Assembly (NCBI GenBank): GCA_947573745.1
Contig: CANPGX010000073.1
Location: 1-5,678 of the forward strand
From: an uncultured Erysipelotrichaceae bacterium
Lineage (GTDB): Bacteria > Bacillota_I > Bacilli_A > Erysipelotrichales > Coprobacillaceae
Reading direction: 5' to 3'
Length of the DNA stretch: 5,678 bases
Of this stretch, positions 1 to 5,678 are shown piece after piece. The notes under the pieces are model-generated. The model saw nothing but the letters and a program-made list of their open reading frames with translations, did no database searches and was not told the DNA's origin. The stretch's first letter is position 1, and each line of letters opens with the position of its first letter. Made by a program: the position numbers and the translations under genes.

Positions 1-611
1 CTAGTATTTTTGTTTTCTCAGATCATGGTGATTATACAGGGGACTATGGTATCGCAGAGAAAGTACAAAACTGCTTTGAAAACCCTATTTCAAATATTCC
101 ATTATTGGTGAAACCTGCTAAACAATTTGCTTGTCAACCACGTCAGTCTAAAGCCTTGGTAGAACTGGTTGATTTATGTCAAACAGTTTGTGATATGACA
201 GGTATTGAAACAGAATATGTTCAATTTGGAAAATCACTGTTACCAACATTAGCTGGTAATGAAGAGCATAAAGATGCTGTATTCTGCGAAGGTGGACGTA
301 TTCATGGTGAAATTTGGGCTATGGAAAGAGGTCATGGACCTGAATCTCCATATTATCCTAGACTTTCTGAACAATGTAAAGAAGGACCACAACATACAAA
401 AGCAACCATGATTCGTATGGGAAATTTAAAGTATGTTAAACGACTTTATGAAAAAGATGAACTCTATGATTTAGATAAAGATCCACAAGAGCTCAACAAT
501 ATCATTGAGGATGAAAGCTATAAAGAAGCTTTGATCACAATGAAAGAAAGAATGCTGACTTTCTATCAAGAAACGGGAGATATCGTCCCTAATCGTAGAG
601 ATAAGCGATAA
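1..611 (+). CDS. Sulfatase, C-terminal part (5' end outside window)
   Basis: The frame is open from base 3 to the TAA at 609-611 (202 residues), so this is the 3' end of a longer gene. An internal TTG at 105 is not a credible start because the homologous sequence continues upstream of it. Visible near the fragment start is a VFSDHGDYTGDYG motif followed by a lysine at residue 20. This is the metal-binding Asp-His block typical of alkaline-phosphatase-superfamily sulfatases. Near the end, KYVKRLYEKDELYDL plus DPQELNNI is the usual C-terminal sulfatase subdomain signature. Such enzymes hydrolyse sulfate esters, often on host glycans in gut bacteria. The formylglycine-forming Cys or Ser lies in the missing N-terminal part, so activity, maturation type and any signal peptide cannot be judged. 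A related phosphonate monoester hydrolase is the main alternative. A ROK sugar kinase follows 68 bp downstream on the same strand, suggesting sulfated-sugar use. Confidence 0.88.
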   Translation, partial: SIFVFSDHGDYTGDYGIAEKVQNCFENPISNIPLLVKPAKQFACQPRQSKALVELVDLCQTVCDMTGIETEYVQFGKSLLPTLAGNEEHKDAVFCEGGRIHGEIWAMERGHGPESPYYPRLSEQCKEGPQHTKATMIRMGNLKYVKRLYEKDELYDLDKDPQELNNIIEDESYKEALITMKERMLTFYQETGDIVPNRRDKR

Positions 612-622
612 ATAGATATATG

Positions 623-649
623 AAGCTATCTTTACGATAGCTTTTCTTG
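623..649 (+). terminator. Hairpin after sulfatase gene, possible weak terminator
   Basis: An 8-bp perfect inverted repeat, AAGCTATC (623-630) and GATAGCTT (636-643), encloses a 5-nt loop. It runs into a short broken T-run (CTTTTCTTGT). It starts 12 bp after the sulfatase stop. The stem is AT-rich and the T-run is interrupted, so partial termination or mRNA 3'-end protection is as likely as full termination. No convincing promoter lies between it and the next gene at 680, which argues for read-through. Confidence 0.5.
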
Positions 650-679
650 TAAAATTTTTTATGATGTGGAGGAAAGAAT

Positions 680-1579
680 ATGAAAAATTACTTAGCCATT
701 GATGTGGGTGGTACAGCTATAAAATATGCGATGATGAATAAAGAGGGAGATATTCTAAGTAAAGGTGAAACACCTACACTTCGTTCTTGCATGGAAGAAT
801 TTTTAGGTGCTTTAGATTCGATTGTTTTACCTGTCAAAGACCAAGTCATGGGGCTTGCTATGAGTATGCCTGGGAAAATAGATCATATAAAAGGTTTTTC
901 TTATACAGGAGGCGCTTTATCCTTTATTAAGGATACACCTACTAAAGCCATTTTAGAAGACAGATACCATTTGCCTGTGACCATTGAAAATGATGGTAAA
1001 TGTGCTGCTTTAGCTGAAGCATGGTTAGGAAATCTAAAGGATGTAGACAGTGGGGTTGTAGTGATTTTAGGAACAGGTATTGGCGGTGGCATTGTTTTAA
1101 ATAAACAAGTTTGGCGGGGCTTTTTAGGTTCTGCTGGAGAATTATCACCGTTACCTACCAATTATTTAGATGCAGCAGATATGAAGACTTGTTTTGCTAG
1201 ATTAAATGGTGTAGGTGGTCTTATTGAACCCTATTGTCAATTGAAAAATATCGCGCTTGAAGATATGAATGGGCGTATTTTTTTCAAACAACTGGCTCAA
1301 GGGGATACGATAGCACAAGAAGTCTTTGATCGTTTCATCGCAACCTTGACTTCAGGTATTATCACTATTCAAGCTGTTCTTGATGTAGAAAAATTTTGTA
1401 TTGGTGGTGGTATTAGTGCTCAAAAAATACTGATTGATACTTTGCAAGAAAGTGTGCAACATTACTTTGAAAAGCTTCCATTAACACCATTAAATCCACC
1501 TGCTATTGCTCGCTGTGCTTTTAGAAATGATGCTAATCTGATCGGCGCTTTAAAAAACTTTTTAGATCAACAACCTTAA
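680..1579 (+). CDS. ROK-family sugar kinase
   Basis: This 299-residue protein has the normal length for a single-domain ROK kinase, which phosphorylates a free hexose or derivative with ATP in the cytoplasm. The N-terminal phosphate loop is AIDVGGTAIKYA (residues 6-17). The ENDGKCAALAE block (103-113) places the catalytic base at Asp105. LGTGIGGGIVLN (130-141) and IGGGIS (241-246) are the other nucleotide-fold glycine motifs. The sugar-binding ExGH motif is altered: Glu154 is kept in GSAGELSPL, but the zinc-ligand His is absent. The usual CxCGxxGCxE zinc motif is replaced by residues around 168-181 with a single Cys. This pattern occurs in ROK subgroups resembling beta-glucoside or amino-sugar kinases, so the substrate cannot be named. 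The ATG is supported by TGGAGG at 667-672, seven bases upstream. It probably shares transcription with the sulfatase gene. Confidence 0.9.
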   Translation: MKNYLAIDVGGTAIKYAMMNKEGDILSKGETPTLRSCMEEFLGALDSIVLPVKDQVMGLAMSMPGKIDHIKGFSYTGGALSFIKDTPTKAILEDRYHLPVTIENDGKCAALAEAWLGNLKDVDSGVVVILGTGIGGGIVLNKQVWRGFLGSAGELSPLPTNYLDAADMKTCFARLNGVGGLIEPYCQLKNIALEDMNGRIFFKQLAQGDTIAQEVFDRFIATLTSGIITIQAVLDVEKFCIGGGISAQKILIDTLQESVQHYFEKLPLTPLNPPAIARCAFRNDANLIGALKNFLDQQP

Positions 1580-1656
1580 TGATTTAAAGATGAGTGATAA
1601 GAATAAAATTATTGTGATCAATGATTTTTACCACAACTCACTGGCATGGGATTATA

Positions 1657-1685
1657 TTGCAACTTTGTGTCAAATCAATTACAAT
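1657..1685 (+). promoter_or_regulatory. Sigma-A-type promoter for zinc-ribbon gene
   Basis: TTGCAA at 1657-1662 (4 of 6 match to the -35 consensus) and TACAAT at 1680-1685 (5 of 6 match to -10) are separated by exactly 17 bp. They lie 26 bp before the start codon at 1711. Transcription would start near 1692, just upstream of the ribosome binding site AGAGGGAG (1696-1703). It gives the zinc-ribbon gene its own promoter, independent of the ROK kinase. This is a call by eye, with no experimental support. Confidence 0.55.
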
Positions 1686-1710
1686 ATAGAATAAGAGAGG
1701 GAGTGTCTTA

Positions 1711-2202
1711 ATGAAATGTCCAAAATGCCATAACGAAGTGACAGAAGATCAGCAATATTGTCCTTCTTGTGGAGCCAAAATCAAAGCACAAAGTCGATTT
1801 TCTAAAAAATTAGAAGCTGAAAATAAACAAAGAGATCATAAGAAGAAAATGGAACTCAAAGAAGAAGAAAGACAAAAGAAAATTATTGCTGAAAAGGGCC
1901 TAAAAAATAAATATTCTTTATATCCTATTATTTTTGGTGGTCTTGGTACAGCGGTTGTTCTTTGGCCTGCTGGATATGCTATACAAATCCAATGGTGGTA
2001 TGTAACGATTATCTTTATTTTAGGTGCTATAGGTTATTATTTCGCAATTAAAGCCAATAAGTTGAATGAAAAGTATTTCCAACATCATCGTGTTAGAGTA
2101 GATGCTAAGCGTATTAAAATAGGTGTTTACTTATGTGCATTTACATTATTAGCGGGAGCGATGATGCTCATGGTGGTTGTCCCTTATTATTTTCCAATGT
2201 AA
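1711..2202 (+). CDS. Zinc-ribbon membrane protein of unknown function
   Basis: This 163-residue protein starts with a four-cysteine zinc ribbon: CPKC at 3-6 and CPSC at 17-20, spaced ten residues apart. This is the common short domain found on many Bacillota membrane proteins. A highly charged Lys/Glu-rich stretch follows (about 28-66), probably helical or coiled coil. Three hydrophobic segments at about 69-91, 96-114 and 136-160 are likely membrane helices. The ribbon and charged region probably face the cytoplasm. No catalytic motif is visible, and I do not recognise a named family beyond 'zinc ribbon domain-containing protein'. The start is supported by AGAGGGAG at 1696-1703, seven bases upstream of the ATG. 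It has its own promoter and a strong terminator, so it appears to be a single-gene transcription unit, unrelated in any visible way to the sugar genes around it. Confidence 0.82.
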   Translation: MKCPKCHNEVTEDQQYCPSCGAKIKAQSRFSKKLEAENKQRDHKKKMELKEEERQKKIIAEKGLKNKYSLYPIIFGGLGTAVVLWPAGYAIQIQWWYVTIIFILGAIGYYFAIKANKLNEKYFQHHRVRVDAKRIKIGVYLCAFTLLAGAMMLMVVVPYYFPM

Positions 2203-2217
2203 TATAAAAATAGGTAT

Positions 2218-2260
2218 AAGATCACATTTCTTAAATAAAAAGAAATGTGATCTTTTTATT
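2218..2260 (+). terminator. Strong intrinsic terminator of zinc-ribbon gene
   Basis: A perfect 15-bp inverted repeat (2218-2232 with 2240-2254, left arm AAGATCACATTTCTT) has a 7-nt A-rich loop. It is followed by a T-rich tail (CTTTTTATTT). It lies 16 bp after the stop codon of the zinc-ribbon gene. This is the most stable-looking hairpin in the window. Confidence 0.88.
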
Positions 2261-2275
2261 TAATGGAATAAGCTT

Positions 2276-2303
2276 AAAAAATAAAAAAGACCCCAAAGGG
2301 TCT
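2276..2303 (-). terminator. Intrinsic terminator of the PTS genes
   Basis: Read on the minus strand, a 6-bp GC-containing stem (AGACCC and GGGTCT, 2298-2303 with 2288-2293) closes a 4-nt loop. It is followed directly by a T-tract of two runs of six T broken by one A. It begins about 20 bp after the stop codon of the IIC gene. Together with the hairpin at 2218-2260 it insulates the converging transcription units. Confidence 0.88.
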
Positions 2304-2322
2304 CTGTTGATCAAATAATAGA

Positions 2323-3585
2323 TTAAGCGTTGGTAGTACCCATTTCTTCTTCATAAGCTTTATTATCAGCCACTCTGAAGAATGGGAAGTAAACAGCCAT
2401 TGCAATAAGGTTACATACGATTTCCCAAACAGAAATTTTCCAGCTTCCTTGAAGAATACCATAAAGTACAGGTGGTGTAGTCCATGGAATTTGAGCTCCA
2501 ATAGGGATAGGAACAAGACCGATACTCATCACAAAGTATGTCAATAAAGCTAAGAATGGTGTTAAGAAAATTAATGGAATAAAGAACAATGGGTTCAATA
2601 CAACAGGGATACCAAAGATCAATGGTTCATTGATAAAGAAGAATGTCGTTGGTAAAGATAATCTTCCTAAAGTTTTGAACTGTGTACTCTTTGAGAAGAA
2701 TGTCATCAAAATAGCTAATGAGAACATTGATCCAACACCACCAGAACAGAAGCATCTAGAAAGTGATCCAGAAATGATATATTTTGGAGCTTGTCCAGCT
2801 TCATATAATGCAAAGTTTTCTAAGGCTAATGGTGTATAGATAGGGTTTGTAATTGAACCAGTGATATTTCCACCATGAAGACCGAAGAACCATAAGAAGT
2901 TACACATGAACTGGAAGAAAATAAATGCCCAGATATTATTTCCAACAAATCCCATTAATGAAGATTGAATAATTGTGAAAATAGCATTGTGTAAAGTACC
3001 ATAGCTTGTTAATGTCATTAATCCAGCAATGACTAAGAAGAATAATACAACAATAGCCGTTGGAATTAATGCTGAGAATGAGTTTGCTACATTTGGTGGT
3101 ACACTGTCAGGAAGTTTAATGACCCAACCATGTTGTACAACATAAATGTAAATTCTAGCACCAACTAAAGCAACAAACATAGCACTAAATAGACCTTTAG
3201 CACCTAAGAAAGCTGTTGCATAAGCGCCTTCTGTACGACCAGTAATTAACATAAATGATACGATAGATGCTAAACCAGCACCAGCACCATCTACACCAAA
3301 TTCTTTAGCTAATGTATAAGCCATAAAGAATGAAGCATAAATAGCAATTAAATCAATTGTAGCTTGTGAAGGTAATGCAAGAATAGCGTTTAAACCTGTT
3401 TCAGCTAGCCAATTTGTATATGCAGCAATTGGAAGGTTACCTAACATTGTGAATAAAGATCCGACAATTGAAGCGGACATGATAGCAACGAAACCGCCAC
3501 TGATAGCTTTTAAATATTTATTTGATCCGATTTTTGAAGCGACTGGAACGAGTGTATTTTCCAAAACATTCATCATTTTATCCAT
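2323..3585 (-). CDS. PTS permease IIC, lactose/cellobiose family
   Basis: This 420-residue integral membrane protein forms the sugar channel of a phosphotransferase system, taking up and phosphorylating a sugar, probably a beta-linked di- or oligosaccharide. It is full length for a stand-alone IIC of the Lac/Cel (Chb) family. The N-terminus (ENTLVPVASKIG, 9-20) is typical of CelB-like IIC proteins. The substrate-site blocks are present: FFGLHGGN with His237 and the FINEPLIFG loop with Glu320. Many hydrophobic segments, about eight to ten, fill the rest. There is no IIB or IIA domain. The start is fixed by AAGGAGGA seven bases upstream. It is paralogous to the IIC half of the upstream fused permease: 55 of 72 residues are identical from the NEP motif to VWE(I/V)V. 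It must borrow a IIB, perhaps from that neighbour. The real sugar cannot be read from the sequence. Confidence 0.93.
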   Translation of the reverse strand: MDKMMNVLENTLVPVASKIGSNKYLKAISGGFVAIMSASIVGSLFTMLGNLPIAAYTNWLAETGLNAILALPSQATIDLIAIYASFFMAYTLAKEFGVDGAGAGLASIVSFMLITGRTEGAYATAFLGAKGLFSAMFVALVGARIYIYVVQHGWVIKLPDSVPPNVANSFSALIPTAIVVLFFLVIAGLMTLTSYGTLHNAIFTIIQSSLMGFVGNNIWAFIFFQFMCNFLWFFGLHGGNITGSITNPIYTPLALENFALYEAGQAPKYIISGSLSRCFCSGGVGSMFSLAILMTFFSKSTQFKTLGRLSLPTTFFFINEPLIFGIPVVLNPLFFIPLIFLTPFLALLTYFVMSIGLVPIPIGAQIPWTTPPVLYGILQGSWKISVWEIVCNLIAMAVYFPFFRVADNKAYEEEMGTTNA

Positions 3586-3592
3586 AGTTATC

Positions 3593-3600
3593 TCCTCCTT
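3593..3600 (-). promoter_or_regulatory. Strong ribosome binding site of stand-alone IIC gene
   Basis: On the minus strand AAGGAGGA stands seven bases before the ATG at 3585, a near-perfect anti-16S match. It decides this start over the in-frame ATGs at codons 4 and 5. It contrasts with the weak site before the fused IIB-IIC gene, suggesting that the stand-alone IIC is translated more strongly. Confidence 0.85.
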
Positions 3601-3652
3601 TTTTTATTTTTCTCCCAATTTACTGATAAGATAGCTGCCTCACTACACCTTC

Positions 3653-3680
3653 ATTATAGTATAAAAAAAGTCACAAACAA
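3653..3680 (-). promoter_or_regulatory. Putative promoter for stand-alone IIC gene
   Basis: On the minus strand a perfect TATAAT (3653-3658) lies about 67 bp before the IIC start codon. The best -35 is TTGTTT (3675-3680) with a 16-bp spacer, only 3 of 6 matches, so activity may need an activator. The predicted leader is about 60 nt. No CcpA-type cre site with its central CG is visible in this intergenic region. A palindrome abuts the -35 on its upstream side (see 3683-3697). Confidence 0.5.
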
Positions 3681-3682
3681 AC

Positions 3683-3697
3683 TTGGCATATTGCCAA
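3683..3697 (-). repeat. Perfect 15-bp palindrome: operator or stop-proximal hairpin
   Basis: TTGGCA (3683-3688) and TGCCAA (3692-3697) flank a 3-nt centre. It lies immediately after the TAA of the fused IIB-IIC gene and just upstream of the putative -35 of the next gene. As RNA it would form a 6-bp stem, with a T-rich but broken tail (GTTTGTTTGTGAC, then seven T), so it may be a weak terminator. As DNA its symmetry and position suit a dimeric regulator. The sequence does not distinguish the two. Confidence 0.55.
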
Positions 3698-5278
3698 TTA
3701 GTTGTGGCATTTTTTGTTTTCCTCTTCATAGGCTTGGCGGTCAGCAATATTAAAGAATGGAAACCACATCAGTCCCGCAGCAATGATCATGACGACTTCC
3801 CAAACAGCAATTTTCCAACTTCCTTGAAGCAAACCATAAATGACAGGGGGCGTTGTCCAAGGTAATAGAGCACCAATAGGAATAGGGACTAAACCAATGG
3901 ACATGACAATATAAGTTAAAATAGATAATATTGGCGTGATAAACATTAATGGAACGAAAAAGAGTGGGTTAAGGATAATAGGAACTCCAAATAATAAAGG
4001 TTCATTAATGTAAAAGAGTGTTGTAGGTAAAGAGACTTTACCTAATGTTTTATAACGTTGACTTCTAGAAAGAAAAGTCATGATGATACTTAATGAAAAC
4101 ATAGAACCCACGCCACCAGAAATAAAACATTTGTTAAATACTGAAGAAATGATATAGATAGGTTCTTTTCCTGCTTTATATAACTCAAAGTTAGCTAATG
4201 ATAACGGTGTGTAGATTGGATTTGTAATAGCACCAATGACATTTCCTCCATGAACACCAAAAAACCAAAGTAAGTTGGTAATCAGTTGAAAGAAAATAAA
4301 TGAGAAAATATTATTACTGATATATTGTGTAAGAGAAACTTGTAAAAGCGTGTAAATCATTTCATGCAAATTAGTATAAGGTGTCATCTTAATAAAAGCA
4401 ACAATAACTACATTCAAAGTAATAATTAAAAAGGATGGAATAATGGCCTCAAAAGCATTGTTGACAGTAGGTGGCACAGTTTGTGGCAAATGAATACGAA
4501 TATCTTTTTTGATGATAGAAACATATAGATAGCCAATCATCAAACCTATAAAGATAGCACCAAATACGCCATTAGAACCAAGGTAATCTGTGGCATAACG
4601 ATTATTTTCCCTTCCTGTCATAAGAAAGAAGCAGACTAAAGAAAGTAATCCGGCACCGTGACCTTCGATATCATAAGATCTTACAAAATGGTATGCAATG
4701 AAAAAAGATAGATAGACACTTAAAAGTTCAATCGTTGTACTATTGCCTAGTTCTAGAATACGATCAAGACCAGTGTTATGAAGAAAATCAGTATAGACAT
4801 CGATAGGTAAATTCTGAAGTAATACAAAGATAGAACCAATGACTGTCACTGACATAATCGATTTAAAAGCCATGGTAATAGCGTTTAAAGGTTTAGATAG
4901 CGAAATACGATTTGCTAAAGGCATCATTTTTTGATACAACTGATTGGTATTTGAAGAAGGCTTTTGATGAGGTGCTTCTTGTGACGTTAAAACTTGGTCT
5001 AAAATAGCTGCAGCATCAAGGTGTCCATAGTCTTTCATAGTGATGTCAAAAACATCGACATGATATTCTTGAGACAATTGACGGATATCATCACTTACAA
5101 AGTTTAGTTGTGGTGCTAACAAAAGCACATCAGCTTCTTCTAGATAGAGATTGAGTTGATTCTTGGCACAAGCACCAATTTTAATGTCCTCAAGATGCCG
5201 ATTTTTGACTTCTTCTCTCATTTTTTGCACAAGTAGGCTACTGGACATGCAACTTGCACAACATAATAATATCTTCAT
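3698..5278 (-). CDS. Fused PTS IIB-IIC permease, lactose/cellobiose family
   Basis: This 526-residue protein joins a Lac/Cel-type IIB domain (about 1-98) through a polar linker (about 99-115) to a IIC membrane domain (about 116-520). IIB takes phosphate from IIA onto a cysteine and passes it to the sugar bound by IIC. The IIB loop reads CCASCMSSSLLV (6-17). By alignment with the ChbB motif CSAGMSTSLLV the phosphocysteine is Cys7, while the usual Gly is Cys10 and the usual Thr is Ser13. The IIC part has FFGVHGGN with His343 and INEPLLFG with Glu426. The ATG lies two bases after the stop of the upstream regulator, and only a weak purine run (AAAGAGAG, about 15 bases away) precedes it. Translation is therefore probably coupled to the regulator. 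No Lac-type IIA is visible in the window. Substrate unknown; beta-glucosides or chitobiose-like sugars are typical of the family. Confidence 0.92.
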   Translation of the reverse strand: MKILLCCASCMSSSLLVQKMREEVKNRHLEDIKIGACAKNQLNLYLEEADVLLLAPQLNFVSDDIRQLSQEYHVDVFDITMKDYGHLDAAAILDQVLTSQEAPHQKPSSNTNQLYQKMMPLANRISLSKPLNAITMAFKSIMSVTVIGSIFVLLQNLPIDVYTDFLHNTGLDRILELGNSTTIELLSVYLSFFIAYHFVRSYDIEGHGAGLLSLVCFFLMTGRENNRYATDYLGSNGVFGAIFIGLMIGYLYVSIIKKDIRIHLPQTVPPTVNNAFEAIIPSFLIITLNVVIVAFIKMTPYTNLHEMIYTLLQVSLTQYISNNIFSFIFFQLITNLLWFFGVHGGNVIGAITNPIYTPLSLANFELYKAGKEPIYIISSVFNKCFISGGVGSMFSLSIIMTFLSRSQRYKTLGKVSLPTTLFYINEPLLFGVPIILNPLFFVPLMFITPILSILTYIVMSIGLVPIPIGALLPWTTPPVIYGLLQGSWKIAVWEVVMIIAAGLMWFPFFNIADRQAYEEENKKCHN

Positions 5279-5280
5279 GA

Positions 5281-5678
5281 TTATTGAAAGATACTCTCTT
5301 TAAGCTGCTCTGACTTTTCCAAAGATAAGCTTTGAATGTACTGTTGAATCGTCTTAAAATCAGCGTGTTTTTCTAGTTCTTGTATTTGTTTGTTGTTGAG
5401 GACTAGACTTGAAAGAACCTCGTTGAAAACGCTGAGCGCTTCTTCAGATTGTTTATTGATACAGAGCATGAAAATAAATTTAACATGATGCTTTTCCCAT
5501 TTGATAGGTTTGTCCAGAATACCGATCGCAACAAAAGTTTCATCCATGACTAAATGAACTGGATGAGGGACAGCTGTACGATTACCAAATTCAGTAGAGG
5601 CAATCGCTTCTCTTTGCATCACTAAATCATAAAAGTTTTCAGGAAGAGGGTGGATAGCGTTGATTTTATCACACATAC
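5281..5678 (-). CDS. PTS-controlled transcriptional regulator, C-terminal EIIA domain (5' end outside window)
   Basis: The frame is open to the window edge. The first ATG in view (5676) falls inside the domain and is not the start. The visible 131-132 residues form most of a fructose/mannitol-type EIIA domain. The block QREAIASTEFGNRTAVPHP contains the phosphorylatable histidine, His38 of the fragment (codon 5563-5565). It is followed by VAIGILDKPIKW and KFIFMLCI, the usual strand pattern. EIIA at the extreme C-terminus, directly before PTS permease genes, is the layout of BglG/LicR/ManR-type activators (helix-turn-helix, two PRDs, IIB-like, EIIA). In these, phosphorylation reports sugar availability and controls the neighbouring operon. 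The HTH and PRDs would lie beyond the window, so the regulator call is inferred from domain and context. A free-standing fructose-type EIIA subunit is the alternative. Its stop is two bases before the IIB-IIC start, so the two form an operon. Confidence 0.8.
   Translation of the reverse strand, partial: MCDKINAIHPLPENFYDLVMQREAIASTEFGNRTAVPHPVHLVMDETFVAIGILDKPIKWEKHHVKFIFMLCINKQSEEALSVFNEVLSSLVLNNKQIQELEKHADFKTIQQYIQSLSLEKSEQLKESIFQ

Noticed and set aside
901..1161. Open frames on the minus strand inside the ROK kinase gene (901-1161 and 942-1148)
   Set aside because: They lie fully antisense to a well-supported kinase, have no convincing start signal and show no recognisable protein motif.
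1590..1694. 34-codon open frame between ROK and zinc-ribbon genes as a real small gene
   Set aside because: There is no Shine-Dalgarno sequence and it overlaps the predicted promoter; noted only as part of a finding.
2274..2516. Minus-strand open frame overlapping the 3' end of the IIC gene
   Set aside because: It is a shifted frame of the IIC gene, and it runs through the terminator hairpin; the composition is that of a shadow.
2630..2839. Plus-strand open frame of 69 codons antisense to the IIC gene
   Set aside because: It lies fully within the IIC coding sequence, with no ribosome binding site and no plausible product.
3449..3634. Plus-strand open frame antisense to the IIC start and leader
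   Set aside because: It crosses the strong minus-strand ribosome binding site and start; it has no translation signal of its own.
3683..3865. Plus-strand 60-codon open frame with a hydrophobic N-terminus
   Set aside because: It is antisense to the 3' end of the fused permease gene; its hydrophobicity mirrors the membrane-protein codons opposite.
2323..5278. Tandem permease genes as a recent duplication or assembly artefact
   Set aside because: The two IIC regions differ throughout at DNA and protein level and have different N-terminal architecture, so the duplication is old and both copies look intact.
1..5678. CRISPR array, insertion sequence, tRNA/rRNA or phage module
   Set aside because: I see no regularly spaced direct repeats, transposase motifs, terminal inverted repeats, tRNA cloverleaf or phage-type genes on either strand.

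Overview
This looks like a low-GC, AT-rich Bacillota (Firmicutes) chromosome segment. The evidence is strong AGGAGG-type ribosome binding sites, sigma-A-like promoters, intrinsic terminators with T-tracts, and PTS and ROK sugar genes of a host-associated fermenter. The protein flavour would fit Erysipelotrichales or a relative (Streptococcus or Lactobacillus-like groups are also possible). That placement is an impression, not something the window proves.

Layout. The left part (1-2202) is on the + strand: the 3' end of a sulfatase gene cut by the window edge, a short hairpin, a ROK-family sugar kinase, a 131-bp gap holding a good promoter, and a small zinc-ribbon membrane protein. The right part (2323-5678) is on the - strand and reads right to left: the C-terminal EIIA domain of a BglG/LicR-type PTS-controlled regulator (cut by the window edge), a fused PTS IIB-IIC permease two bases after it, and a second stand-alone IIC paralogue behind its own promoter. 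The two gene sets converge at 2203-2322, where each strand has its own intrinsic terminator.

How the genes could work together. The sulfatase would remove sulfate from a glycan sugar, and the adjacent ROK kinase could phosphorylate the freed sugar. On the other strand, a PTS-responsive activator sits directly upstream of a lactose/cellobiose-family permease, the usual arrangement for inducible oligosaccharide uptake. The two IIC proteins are clear paralogues (55 of 72 residues identical in the C-terminal stretch I aligned by eye), but only one carries a IIB domain. No Lac-type IIA and no phospho-glycosidase is in the window.

I see no RNA gene, CRISPR array, mobile element or attachment site. 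The window is mostly ordinary carbohydrate metabolism. The points most worth a second look are the tandem IIC pair sharing one IIB, the altered phosphocysteine loop of that IIB, the perfect palindrome beside the promoter of the second IIC, and the ROK kinase lacking the usual zinc-binding signature.
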